The notes under the pieces are model-generated. The model was not told the origin of the DNA and did not search any database. It saw only the letters and a list, made by a program, of their open reading frames with translations. The position numbers and the translations under genes are program-made. A stretch of DNA of 64,000 bases from positions 72,765,980-72,829,979 of the forward strand of contig CP136063.1 of the NCBI GenBank assembly GCA_032622095.1, given 5' to 3'. The DNA comes from Siphonodentalium dalli (lineage: Eukaryota; Mollusca; Scaphopoda; Gadilida; Siphonodentaliidae). This document shows, piece after piece, positions 12,605-24,340 of this stretch. Each line of letters starts with the position of its first letter. Positions within the stretch are counted from its first letter, which is position 1.

Positions 12605-13115
12605 TTTCAAGTTGAGGTAACAATTTATTGGAAATGAATAACTGCCATAAAAAGTATCTGATCCGAACTAGTAAAAGAATCGAATGACTAATCAATAGAG
12701 AGCAATACTGCTTCAGCAATGTTAGCATAATGTTAGTTGTGTGTTGGAACATTGTAAGCATTAATTTTGCAAGAACTGATATAAACCTGTTTATGCGGGC
12801 TTTGATAGTTTTAGGTCATATATCCATCATATCCATCGCAAATTCCCCAACTCACAACTGTCTCTAATATTGTGGCCTATTTACAGTTGATTGCTCCCTG
12901 CTTGGCCTGAATATCGACACTGTATTCACTGGTTATTGAATGTAACTGTTCCAAATGGCTGCTCTCAATTTTCCAGCACACAGCTAACATTATGTTAAAA
13001 TTATTGAAGCAGTGTTGATCTCTAGTAAACAGTCATTCGAGCCTTTTACTAGTTCAGATCATGTACTGTTTATAGCAATTATTTATTTCCAATAATTTTT
13101 TATACTTGCGGAGAA
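12605..13115. repeat. Small inverted-repeat element (~150-bp arms)
   Basis: The left arm (about 12620-12760) contains ATTGGAAATGAATAACTGCC, GAACTAGTAAAAGAATCGAA, ACTGCTTCAGCAATGTTAGC and ATAATGTTAGTTGTGTG. The right arm (about 12955-13110) is its reverse complement with scattered changes (ACACAGCTAACATTATGTT, GAAGCAGTGTTGATCTC, CTTTTACTAGTTC). The centre is about 190 bp. It sits inside the unmatched right part of the 8.4-kb inverted structure and looks like a later MITE insertion. Confidence 0.6.
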
Positions 13116-15404
13116 CCCTCCTCGAAAACTTTCCCTTCTAAAATATGATTAAAGTCAACTTTGTGACATTTTTATTGTTATATAATATGCTTGATGTGAT
13201 CTCAGGTAGCATAGATTCTTTCAGGTTGTTTAACAATTAACTATATTTATATGTAGGTCCGTCTGAATTTCCACTTCCTGAGATAGCGCAGGTATGGAAA
13301 CCCCTTAAGTCGCGTTTGATCGTGACTTTTGTATTTGTATAAACACAAGGCTCGTCAGATTGTCAACTGTAAGCTTTTGCTTTTTCAACTGTTCCCCAAA
13401 TAGTTAATGTCATTGACATAGGAACTGTATTTTATCTGGATATATGACCCCTCATCTTGGTACCCCCCTATATAAGGTTTCCACTATAACCAAGAAACGG
13501 TTAAGTGCAGTATCGTGTTTGACCTCTCACTGGGGACTCCGTCTTAAAAGTGTCCATTGTAACTACGCAACACATATGTGAAGTTACATGCCTTAGTTAC
13601 TAAAGTCACAAAATTGCAGTTATTTTGATCTTGATGGTAATGCATCGTGGCTTATGTACTGTCACAATTACAATAACAAGGTAGTACTTAAAATTCAGAT
13701 TAAAATGTGATTTAAATGTGCCATATACCAAATTGAACATGGTGATTGGACCCTAATTGTTTTGCATTATGATGGGGATTGACTTCCATGGCTAATGCAC
13801 TAAGGGTAGCATAATATGAAACAACTGACACACAAATTGCCCAAAATATTACATTTTCCCCAATAACCTTGACCTTGGCAACTGACCTTGACCCTATATG
13901 TCTTAGTGGCACAGACTATTAATGAGTTAACTATGAGTTAACATAATTTTTTTTTATTCAAATATATGGTGCCGTTGTCATGGAAACCTGAATTTATAAC
14001 GACATTGGACCCACCCCCACATGGGCACGTCCTCCAAAAAAGTTTTCCCTATTACTAATCAACATATATTTGTATAAGTTTCATGCTTTAATAAATAAAT
14101 TCACAATTCAACCCTTAAAGGACCCCAGATAAGTAAATAACTCTATAATATACACAGAATCAGGATATCTTGGGAAATAAATGTTTTTGACCCATTTTGG
14201 AAAATGGCCACACAGTTTAGAGGCCTATATCTCAAGACTGCCTTATCGGTTGCAACATAACACAGTTATCCTTGTAGCCTATATGCTTTAGATTATTTCC
14301 GAGTAAAGATAACGTATTCAAAACTGATACACAAACTCAGTGGGTAGAAAATGTATGACCCGATATGGAAAAAGCCAATATTTTGGTCAATGACCTTGAC
14401 CTTTGTGTATGACCTTGACCTCTAGTTGTGAAATCTTCAGTGTCAAATGAAAGCCCACCAAGGTTAGCACCCCAAACCAATGCCAACATACAGTTACCGC
14501 ATTAAACTTTCTTGGTATAGACCATTATAGGCATATTGTTTATACCGCCAAAAACACTCTCCGTTGCCATGGAAAAACACGTTTTCCACACTAAGCTACA
14601 CTGCCCCAGTATGCCCCAGCATTGACATCAAATTCAGATTATGATCTTTGTGAAAACCTTTGGTAGAATTTGCCCACCAAATTGGTACCATTTTTCATTT
14701 TTGGGGAGCCTGGCTCATGGACTATATGGGATAAGGGGAGTAAACCTTTGCGATAAATCCCAAAACTAACACCCTGTTGTTTGCAACATACCATTATAGC
14801 ACTCACTAATCCTCGCCATAAGATTTTGGTGATGAATGGGTCACCGTAAATCACTCTCCCAAAAAAATTGCCACGGTGTTGAGTATTTTGCTTATCGTAC
14901 ACGCTCTATGTGCTGTACATAAACAAACGCTGAGAGTTTTGTGGAAAATATCGGATTCATATTCTCATTACACCGGTACTATTATGTTGTTTCATGCGAG
15001 CTGTTCAAGTACGAGTAATAATAATTTCGACCAATCAGAATCATATGAATCGGGCAACTCATTTTAAGACAGAAGAACAAAGGAACACAGTTACCGGTAT
15101 CACTCCAATTTATGTAAAAGTAAAACATCTTAATTGGCATAGTTGTTGGTCTGAAATTGTCCAGGCACAGGTGCGAAATTGTCCAGTCACTCACATGTGA
15201 CATAATTATGCACTTCATTTCTTGATTCATACTAGTTGGTGCACATTGCATCCCGTTACATGCACATGCATGACAACGATATACAGGTACTCAGTAACAG
15301 TCACAGATAGTTCGATTGAAACATTCAAGACAGTTACATGTATATAGCCAACTCCATAACAACATGATCCATTGGTCCATGTAAACAGCTGTTATCTAAT
15401 TGAT

Positions 15405-15606
15405 CGATTTTCACGGTTTAGCAATCAAATTGTATAATTTTAGGCCACACAAAAACTTCAGAAGTGTACCTGTAAGTCGAGGCCGAATTCGGCTTCAAAT
15501 AAAAGATGCAAGCGCTTGTTATGTCGTGTTTCTCCGTAGTTATAATGTACTCTAAAGCGATGTGTGAGGCGAGTCGAGGCGCGGCCATTTTGTTCACTTC
15601 AATTTG
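15405..15606. repeat. 202-bp repeat, copy 1 (copy 2 at 22375-22576)
   Basis: Starts CGATTTTCACGGTTTAGCAA and ends CACTTCAATTTG; copy 2 differs at only a handful of positions. It includes the phrases GTACCTGTAAGTCGAGGCC and GCGAGTCGAGGCGCGGCC. The two copies lie in direct orientation around a 6.8-kb block made of the scrambled LINE and the 18-22 kb tandem array. There are no TG/CA ends to suggest LTRs. Confidence 0.8.
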
Positions 15607-15713
15607 CCATATTCATCGAACAGTTCGAGAAAACGTCACGTTGAGATTTAAAAGTTCTTTCAGATTTTCGCTATTCTTTGCGAGCTGTTTTACAGATAAC
15701 CGTGAACCATGGT

Positions 15714-16257
15714 TTATATATTGTGATGCTTACGAGTTGCTTTTGGTCTGTTCGATGAGTATACACTGGTACCGAATGGTTTGTGAGCTGCGCCTATCAC
15801 TATGTTTGTAATATATTGTACAATTTCATTTATTGAGCGAGAGTTATCACCCACTTCGGTTTCAGAAGACATTAGATTGTCAAGTTTCGACGTTACTAAA
15901 GAAATGTAGCTCGTGTCTAGTTTACAAACAAAGTCATCACTTCTAATATTATTCCATTTAGGTTTACAAACACGTTTCGTTGTGACCTCGTTTGAGAGAA
16001 CACTGGGGTAAGAAATTTCACCAGGTTTGTCCCATGATATGATATTGACAGTGCCAGTGTGTATGTTGGAAAATAATGCATTGTAATCCAGTATGTGGAA
16101 GTCCCTGATATGGATAGTCGATGACGAGCATATATAGTGGTCAACCACTGATGCATCTTTGCACGTCAGGGCTCCAACGTTTATATCTTGTCCAACTCTT
16201 CCGTTAAAGATAGAGAATATATTACGTTTACAAAAGTCAAGTAGTTTGTTACCCTAA
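15714..16257 (-). pseudogene. LINE fragment: end of endonuclease domain plus linker
   Basis: Reading the minus strand from 16257, the frame gives GNKLLDFCKRN, then FNGRVGQD, VGALTCKDASVVDHYI and FHILDYNALFSNIHTG. This is the late part of an APE-type endonuclease of non-LTR retrotransposons (NGR..D, a T...S.VDY-like strand, and an SDH-like segment degraded to SNIH). It is followed by the basic linker (WNNIRSDDF, INEIVQYITN, GAAHKPFGTS) that normally connects to reverse transcriptase. The linker frame runs from 16148 to 15714. It lies downstream of the RT fragment on the same strand, which is the wrong order for one intact element, so it is a separate or permuted piece. Confidence 0.7.
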
Positions 16258-17633
16258 CTATTCTTTGATTCGTCCTTACTTGTGCGCTCACGTGACGATC
16301 CTGCATCATATATCCGTGCCAAATGTCCCTTTTTGTTCTCAATATTCATAAATGACATTGAAGACAATCTTAGAGCCAGATCGTCTGAAGTTTTTCCCAA
16401 ATAAGTGAAGTTCTGAACCCTTTCAATGATTTTACAATCATATTTGAAAACACGATGTTTTGGTACGCTGCGTCCTGAAAGGACTAAATATTTTGTCTTT
16501 TCAACATTAACTTTCAGTTTCCATTTTTCGCAATATTCGCTAAATTTTGTCAACGTGTTTCTGGAGTTTTCTGGGGGCCGTCTGCTAAAATAACTGCATC
16601 GTCTGCGTATAAAATTAGGAATAGATCTAGTAATATACCCAGTTCAGTTTCCAATTCTCTACCGATTTTGTTAAGACTTATTCCGTTTTGATTATCCATA
16701 AAGGTTTGAAGATCATTCAGGAAAAGAGAGAATAATAAAGGGGACAAGTTATCACTCTGTCTGACTCCAGAAAGACATGGGAAATAATCAGATTTATTCC
16801 CATTAACCTGAATACATGATTTTATATTTCTGTACATATTCGTGACTATTTTGAATACTTTTCCACTAATTCCATAATGCAGTAGTTTATACCATATCCC
16901 GGGGCGCCACACCTTATCAAACGATTTTTCAAAGTCGATAAAAGCGCATATGAGTCTTGCCTTCAATTTTTTTGACAATTCACTCAAAATATGAAGTATA
17001 AAAATGTCTAACGTCGAAAATTTTCTGCGGAAGCCCGTCTGATTCTGAAGCAGAATATCATTATCATCGACAATATCATTTAGTCTATTAACAGAATCTT
17101 TGTGAACAATTTACCAAAACAACTCAGAAGTGTGATAGGCCTATAGTTATTGGGGTCATTTGGGTCACCCTTATTTTTATATATAGGTATAATCGTTCCA
17201 ATTAACCATTCAGCTGGCACACAACCCTAGTCCAAAATATGATTAAAAAGTTTGTGATATATCGCCATCAGTCGCGGGGATGATGTTTTCAGATACTCGT
17301 TCAGTATGTTGTCGTGTCCGCTCGAGTTATTATTCTTTAGGGACTTTAGTTCTTGTTCTAGTTCCGTCTTACTAATGGGTTTATCTAAAGTTTCAACAGT
17401 TGGCATACGATTCGTTAGTTTCGGAATTTATGGGGGCTTATCATGCACATGATCGGCGTTTATATCGCGAAAGAACTCAGTCAATTGTGCCATTTGGATA
17501 ACATGATTTGTGGTTCTTTACTTGTTAAAAGTTTCCAGAAGTCGCGCGGGTTGTGAGATTTCATATTTGACATTTCCATATCCATTGCCTCTTTGTGATT
17601 CTTAACAGCCGAGTCAATTCTCGTTTGTACATT
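16255..17633 (-). pseudogene. LINE reverse transcriptase fragment
   Basis: Minus-strand translation gives the RT domain of a non-LTR retrotransposon, which copies element RNA at a nicked target. In order: a linker ending in HNPRDFWKLL (about 17550), LKNNNSSGHDNILNEYL (about 17310), IPIYKNKGDP and NNYRPITLLSCFGKLFTK (about 17150), LLQNQTGFRRKFSTLD (about 17020), motif A CAFIDFEKSFDKVW (about 16920), motif B SGVRQSDNLSPLLFSLF (about 16750) and the catalytic YADD in LILYADDAVILA (about 16590). The thumb segment EYCEKWKLKVNVEKTKYL (16550-16500) is in another frame. Stops and at least two frame changes make it dead, although the YADD box survives. The C-terminal region is absent on this strand; a matching one lies on the opposite strand immediately next to it. 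Confidence 0.85.
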
Positions 17634-17873
17634 TTGGCTGCCATAAAGCTCGAAGATCGTAGTTGCACGCTATGCTCTTCGACAAGAGTTGGCAATGAAT
17701 TCCACTACTTGTTTCAGTGTGAACACTTTAATTTTCTTAGAAACCGCTTACTGCCGAAAGAATTCACTGAAAGACCAAATGTTATAATCATGAGCGAATT
17801 ACTAAAAACAAAAGACAAACATTTATATCGCCGGCTATGTATATTAATACGACATATAAAGGAATTTAATTAG
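17634..17873 (+). pseudogene. LINE C-terminal zinc-knuckle fragment, opposite strand
   Basis: The + strand frame contains CTLC...NEFHYLFQCEHFNFLR, a Cys2-His-Cys arrangement found at the C-terminus of many non-LTR elements. It corresponds to CSPC...DEFHFIFMCPQL near the end of the LINE at 40200-44015. It is head-to-head with the RT fragment that ends at 17633. A 5'-inverted insertion or a later inversion would produce this junction. The frame ends at a stop at 17873. Confidence 0.65.
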
Positions 17874-17971
17874 ATTAGGAAGGTGTATTAGCCGTTGGTT
17901 CAATGATATCATGAATTTGTATATTATATCGATGTCACATGTATATCTGATCCTATGTTTTTTATATAACA

Positions 17972-20900
17972 CTAGCCGATGAGCCCGACGTTGTCCGGGC
18001 TATTCAAAAATCAAATTTGAAGTCGATAGCTCCACAGCGTTTCCGAGATCTGGTCTGCGCATGCGCGAAGCTTGCGTCGCACGGGCTCGGCGACCCGATA
18101 AAAATTGTATCCGGGGCAAGATACATTCACATAGCAAATTTCAATTCGATAGCTCCACCCGTTTCCGAGATCTCGTCTGAGCCTGCGCTGCACGGTCGTC
18201 GCACGGGCTCGCCAATACGACCAGGACGACCGCCTGGTCAAACTACACACACGTACCAAGTTTCGTACCGATCGGTCGAGAATCGTAGATTTGTATAAAT
18301 GACATACATACATACAGACAGAGGTCTTCAAAATATATAATAGACTAGCCGATGAGCCCGACGTTGTCCGGGCTATTCAAAAACCAAATTTCAAGTCGAT
18401 AGCTTTACCCGTTTCCAAGATCTGGTCTGCGCATGCGCGAAGCTGGCGTCGCACGGGCTCGGCGACCAGATAAAATTCGTATCCGGGGCAAGATACATTC
18501 ACATAGCGAATTTCAAGTCGATAGCTCCACCCGTTTCCGAGATCTCGTCTGCGCATGCGCGAAGCTGGCGTCGCACGGGCTCGGCGACCCGATAAAATTC
18601 GTATCCGGGGCAAGATACATTCACATAGCGAATTTCAAGTCGATAGCTCCACCCGTTTCCGAGATCTTGTATGCGCATGCGCGAAGCGGGCGCCGCACGG
18701 GCATGCCAATACGACAACGTTCACCGCCTGGTCAAACTACACACACGTACCAAGTTTCGTCCCGATCGGTCGAGAATCGTAGATTTGTATTAATGACAAA
18801 CATACAGACAAACATACAGACAGACAGACAGACAAACATACAGACAGAGGTCTTCAAAATATATATGAGATAGCCGATATGCCCGACGTTGTCCGGGCTA
18901 TTCAAAAACCAAATTTCAAGTCGATAGCTCTACCCGTTTCCGAGATCTGGTCTGCGCATGCGCGAAGCTGGCGTCGCACGGGCTCGGCGACCCGATAAAA
19001 TTCGTATCCGGGGCAAGATACATTCACATACCAAATTTCAAGTGGATAGCTCCACCCGTTTCCGATATCTCGTTTGCGCGAAGCTGGCGTCGCACGGGCT
19101 CGGTTACCTGATAAAATTCGTATACGGGGCAAGATACATTCACATAGCAAATTTCAAGTCGATAGCCCCACCCGTTTCCGAGATCTCGTCTGCGCATGCG
19201 CGACGCGGGCGCCGCACGGACTCGGCGACCCGATAAAATTCGTATCCGGGGCAAGATACATCCACATACCAAATTTCAAATCGATAGCTCCACCCGTTTC
19301 AGAGATCTCGTCTGCGCATGCACGAAGCGGGCGCCGCACGGGCTCGCCAATACGACAACGTCCACCGCCTGGTCAAACTACACACACGTACCAAGTTTCG
19401 TCCCGATAGGTCGAGAATCGTAGATTTGTATAAATGACAGACAAACATACATACAGACAAACAGAGGTCTTCAAAATATATATGAGACTAGCCGATGAGC
19501 CCGACGTTATCCGGGCTATTCAAAAACCAAATTTCAAGTCGATAGCTCCACCCGTTTCCGAGATCTGGTCTGCGCATGCGCGAAGCTGGCGTCGCACGGG
19601 CTCGGCGACCCGATAACATTCGTATCCGGGGCAAGATACATTCACATACCAAATTTCAAGTCGATAGCCCCACCCGTTTCCGAGATCTCGTCTGCGCATG
19701 CGCGAAGCGGGCGCCGCACGGACTCGGCGACCCGATAAAATTCGTATCCGGGGCAAGATACATCCACACACCAAATTTCAAATCGATAGCTCCATCCGTT
19801 TCAGAGATCTCGTCTGCGCATGCACGAAGCGGGCGCCGCACGGGCTCGCCAATACGACAACGTCCACCGCCTGGTCAAACTACACACACGTACCAAGTTT
19901 CGTCCCGATAGGTCGAGAATCGTAGATTTGTATAAATGACAGACAAACATACATACAGACAAACAGAGGTCTTCAAAATATATATGAGACTAGCCGATGA
20001 GCCCGACGTTATCCGGGCTATTCAAAAACCAAATTTCAAGTCGATAGCTCCACCCGTTTCCGAGATCTGGTCTGCGCATGCGCGAAGCTGGCGTCGCACG
20101 GGCTCGGCGACCCGATAACATTCGTATCCGGGGCAAGATACATTCACATACCAAATTTCAAGTCGATAGCTCCACCCGTTTCCGAGATCTCATCTGCCCA
20201 TGCGTGAAGCAGGCGTCGCACGGGCTCGGCGACCCGATAAAATTCGTATCCGGGGCAAGATACATTCACATACCAAATTTCAAGTCGATAGATCCATCAG
20301 TTTCCGAGATCTGGTCTGCGCATGCGCGAAGCTGGCGTCGCACGGGCTCGGCGAATTTTAAGTCGATAGCTCTTCCCAGCCCGACGTTGTCAAATTTCAA
20401 GTCGATAGGGCTATTCAAAAACCAAATTTCAAGTCGATAGCTCTACCCAGCCCGAAATTTCAAGTCGATAGCTCTACCCGTTTCCGAGATCTGGTCTGCG
20501 CATGCGCGAAGCTGGCGTCGCATGGGCTCGGCGACCCGATACAATTCGTATCCGGGGCAAGATACATTCACATACCAAATTTCAAGTCGATAGCTCTACC
20601 CGTTTCCGAGATCTCGTCTGCGCATGCGCGAAGCTGGCGTCGCACGGGCCCGGCGACTCGATAAAATTCGTATCCGGGGCAAGATACATTTATATAGCAA
20701 ATTTCAAGTCGATAGCTCCACCGTTTCCGAGATCTCGTCTGCGCATGCGCGAAGCAGGCGTCGCACGGGATCCGCGACCCGATAAAATTCGTATTCGGGG
20801 CAAGATACATTCACATACCAAATTTCAAGTCGATAGATCCACCCGTTTCCGAGATCTGGTATCGCATGCGCGAAGCTGGCGTCGCACGGGCTCGGCGAAT

Positions 20901-21668
20901 TTCAAGTCGATAGCTATACCCAGCCCGACGTTGTCAAATTTCAAGTCGTTAGGGCTATTCAAAAACCAAATTTCAAGTCGATAGCTCTACCCAGCCCGAA
21001 ATTTCAAGTCGATAGGTCTACCCGTTTCCGAGATCTCGTCTGCGCATGCGCGAAGCGGGCGCCGCACGTGCTCGCCAATACGACAACGTCTACCGCCTGG
21101 TCAAACTACACACACGTACCAAGTTTCGTCCCGATTGGTCGAGAATCGTAGATTTGTATAAATGACAGACAAACAGACAAACATACAGACAGACAGAGGT
21201 CTTCAAAATATATATGAGATAGCCGATGAGCCCGACGTTGTCCGGGCTATTCAAAAACCAAATTTCAAGTCGATAGCTCCACCCGTTTCCGAGATCTGGT
21301 CTGCGCATGCGCGAAGCTGGCGTCGCACGGGCTCGGCGACCCGATAAAATTCGTATCCGGGGCAAGATACATTCACATAGCAAATTTCAAGTCGATAGCT
21401 CCACCCGTTTTCGAGATCTCGTCTGCGCATGTGCGAAGCTGGCGTCGCACGGACTCGGCGACCCGATAAAATTCGTATCCGGGGCAAGATACATTCACAT
21501 AGCAAATTTCAAGTCGATAGCTCCATCCGTTTCCGAGATCTCGTCTGCGCATGCGCGAAACAGGCGTCGCACGGGCTCGCCAATACGACAACGTCCACCG
21601 CCTGGTCAAACTACACACACGTACCATGTTTCGTCCCGATCGGTCGAGAATCGTAGATTTGTATAAAT

Positions 21669-21713
<45 letters not shown>

Positions 21714-22007
21714 AGGTCTTCAAAATATATATGAGACTAGCCGATGAGCCCGACGTTGTCCGGGCTATTCAAAAACCAAATTTCAAGTCGATAGCTCCAC
21801 CCGTTTCCGAGATCTCGTCTGCGCATGCGCCAAGTGGGCGCCACACGGGCTCGCCAACACGACGACGTCGACCGCCTGGTCAAACTACACACACGTACCA
21901 AGTTTCGTCCCGATCGGTCGAGAATCGTAGATTTGTATAAATGACAGACAAACATACAGACAAACAGACAGACAAACAAACAGAGGTCTTCAAAATATAT
22001 ATGAGAT
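17972..22007 (+). repeat. Head-to-tail array of GCCGATGAGCCCGAC-headed repeat units
   Basis: Seven macro-units start with (CTA)GCCGATGAGCCCGACGTTGT at about 17972, 18345, 18870, 19487, 19989, 21215 and 21736. Each ends with a GACA/AACA-rich microsatellite plus GAGGTCTTCAAAATATAT. Inside each is a variable number of ~122-bp subunits (TTTCAAGTCGATAGCTCCAC, GTTTCCGAGATCTCGTCTGC, GCGCATGCGCGAAGC, CGACCCGATAAAATTCG, GGGGCAAGATACATTC) and a last subunit ending CGTACCAAGTTTCGTCCCGA. Units therefore vary from about 270 to 1230 bp, and 18985-19486 and 19487-19988 are near-identical. The many open frames of 60-160 codons on both strands are translated repeats. The element class is not certain: a non-autonomous family with tail microsatellite and tandem propagation. 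Confidence 0.85.
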
Positions 22008-22374
22008 TGTTATGTTCTAGATGAACCAGTTGACCACATGTATATATGTAAATATTGTACACATATAATTATCTCCGTACCTTTATTAAGGGAGTGAGGA
22101 ATAAATGAAATGGGAATTATTGTCGTGTCAGCACCAAGTCAGCAAATGTAACACCATTGGCTTGGAATGTTGTGAACAGTGACAGTCGAATTAACAACTC
22201 GAAAATATCAACATCGACCGGTTTTTGCAGTTTAACAGCTTCTCCGGTTCACATTCAGACCCAAATCAAACAGTATTGACATTATTCCAGAACATCTACG
22301 GTACAAGAAGTAACTATTTGATACAATTTGGCCAAATTTGGCCGAAATAAAAACTATTTATCATTTTACGGCTT

Positions 22375-22576
22375 CGATTTTCACGGCTTAGCAACCAAAT
22401 TGTATAATTTTAGTCCACACAAAAACTTCAGAAGTGTACCTGTAAGTCGAGGCCGAATTCGGCTTCAAATAAAAGATGCAAGCGCTTGTTATGTCGTGTT
22501 TCTCCGTAGTTATAATGTACTCTAAAGCGATGTGTGAGGCGAGTCGAGGCGCGGCCATTTTGTTCACTTCAATTTG
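22375..22576. repeat. 202-bp repeat, copy 2 (copy 1 at 15405-15606)
   Basis: Begins CGATTTTCACGGCTTAGCAA and ends CACTTCAATTTG, nearly identical to copy 1 in the same orientation. Flanks outside the 202 bp are unrelated. The following 350 bp up to the receptor exon at 22931 show no other feature that I can identify. Confidence 0.8.
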
Positions 22577-22930
22577 ATAATTTGCACCCGACACCGACAC
22601 ACGCGATTATCTTGGAGCCAACGATTTGGTACTCTGTGGAACCTATGATCTACAGGGTCTACTGGGTCTAAAGGCATATAGTATCATGCTGTTTGGTACT
22701 ATATGGGCTACAGGTACTCTGGAGTCCTAAATCAATTGCTTTATTTAAGAGTGTACGTGTGTAAAATCATGCGACATTTCCCGCCACATCACCCACTACC
22801 ATATAATAACAAGGGCTACCAGCTACACGCACGTGTGGTTACACCTATATAGCTAATAATGCAACGCCGCTTTTATTGTTTGGATAGCTCTTTCGAAAGA
22901 CCAGAGATGATGCCTATTTCTTCGGCTCAG

Positions 22931-23115
22931 GGTGTTATCTCGCTGAATCCAGATACAAACTATGCAGTTTATTGGCTGGAAATGGATCCCACCAGCACTT
23001 TAGAGAATTCGGGCAATGGAAGAATAGAACAGGGCTCACGCTTACTGGAGACAAAACATTCCCGAACATCTGGACTGATTTCGGATACAAGACTATTGTG
23101 ATAACGGCAACGGAG
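22931..23115 (+). CDS. iGluR exon: end of amino-terminal domain / start of ligand domain
   Basis: Read with the first two bases closing a split codon, the exon encodes about 61 residues ending FPNIWTDFGYKTIVITATE. In ionotropic glutamate receptors the ATD ends in exactly this way: a G-x-W motif (here GQWKNRTGL), then FPN, and a hydrophobic strand ending T-x-E just before the ligand-binding S1 segment. The 3' border is GAG|GTAGGT at 23115/23116, phase 0. The 5' border is chosen at the pyrimidine-rich TTTCTTCGGCTCAG ending 22930; a weaker AG at 22967 is the alternative. The next recognised exon (39877) starts in a different phase, so at least one exon between them is not identified. Confidence is lower than for the channel exons because the ATD is poorly conserved. 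Confidence 0.65.
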
Positions 23116-24340
23116 GTAGGTTTAATTTATATTATACGCCTCATCATGTTCAAGACTGAACACATACTGTGATTAGTTTGTATTTATCCCGCACATGGAT
23201 ACAATTCAGATTTTGAGAGGAATATCGCGAGTGCTGAAAATACCATAACAGCCATGACGCATTCTGGACTCCTCGACCTATGACCTCTGGGGCCAAGCTC
23301 TAATTGCACATTAGAACTAATTTTTCGTGGATGATTATTTCCAGATCTGGAAGAAATGTGTCACCACTCTATATCCGACTTTCCGCATACAATAGTCCGA
23401 TTACGTGTAGTATTATTTGACGAGTTATTTGACGATACAATAATTATGTATGGCTCGTGTTATTTGATCACCAAGTATCTGGAAACATGGGCCAACCATC
23501 CTATTTTATCCACCTCCTACCCTCTCTACTATACACATAAAGCCCATCAGATAAGCCACGCCTCCAACCGTCTACTAGACAGATAAAGCATCCTCTACTA
23601 GACAGATAAACTTAATAATATGCGAGGGAGAAAGGTTACAAGAACTTGGACCAGTTAACCTCCACCAGTTCGTGAGTGACGTCACTTGGTCGTAACAACG
23701 TTATGGTGCACCATTAGAACGGACCATGCTGGTTTCCGTTGTTAGCGACAGCGTCCTTAGAAACGTCATCATCCACAGCGTATTTTCGTGCAATCGGTGG
23801 CGACAACTTTGTAAAAGATCAAACGATGCGCCCCAAAATGCACTCAAATTGATTTTTTCAATGTTCAGTTGTTGAAGTCTATAACTTGTTAAGCAAATGG
23901 CAGTGTGTTACTTTAAATTATACGATATTCTTCCGTGAGCTGGTGCATTTGCACTGCCGATCTTGGTGCTGGTGCTACTGCTAAAGTTCAGACTTTCAAT
24001 TCATTAATAAGTTTCAAGCACAAACACCCAAATTCACAAGACTGCTATACTCGTACACTTCAGTTTTAGATTTGAACGTTATGCGAATCATTTAGGTTTT
24101 ATTAGAAATTACACCATGCTAAGATATTTTTCCGGCATAATTTAGAAATTGTAAAGCGGACTATTTCGCAGTGCAGTCGCATGAATACAGAACTGTTGCA
24201 TACTTAATTGGTCTGTACTATACATATAATGTCGCTAAGTAGGTCATCGCTTCTCTATAAGAAGCCTGTGAATTTTGCGATGTTTTTTGACAAAAACTGC
24301 GATAAAATACATTTAAATTTGTTCGGTGGATAAACAGAAC

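Larger units (their letters stand above)
6361..14727. mobile_element. 8.4-kb structure with ~600-bp inverted ends, non-coding
   Basis: From 6361 inward (AGTCCATGAGCCAGG, TGGTGGGCAAATTCTA, CAGTGTAGCTTAGTGTG, CATGGCAACGGAG, CACAAAGGTCAAGGTCAT, ATATCGGGTCATACATTTTC, CATTTTCCAAAATGGGTCA) the same series is found inverted from 14727 down to about 14140. A second inverted match pairs 6957-7320 (ATGATAAAAGCATGAAACTT, GATCATTTTCAGATA, GCAACGGTTGC) with 11725-11400. DNA of about 2.4 kb (11770-14140) is therefore inserted in, or has no mirror on, the left. The interior has no long ORF with a recognisable domain, so it is either a very eroded large TIR transposon or an inverted segmental duplication. 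Homology is clear by eye but degenerate (roughly 70-85%). Confidence 0.6.

Noticed and set aside
17980-18030. Possible hammerhead ribozyme core (CCGATGAG plus GC stem) in the array head
   Set aside because: The CUGAUGA box is altered and no GAAA follows the stem; the other family with the same head lacks the box altogether.
17972-22007. Many overlapping open frames of 60-160 codons on both strands (for example 18433-18873 and 20502-20984)
   Set aside because: They repeat with the 122-bp subunit, occur in opposing strands over the same bases and show no conserved protein; repeat artefacts.
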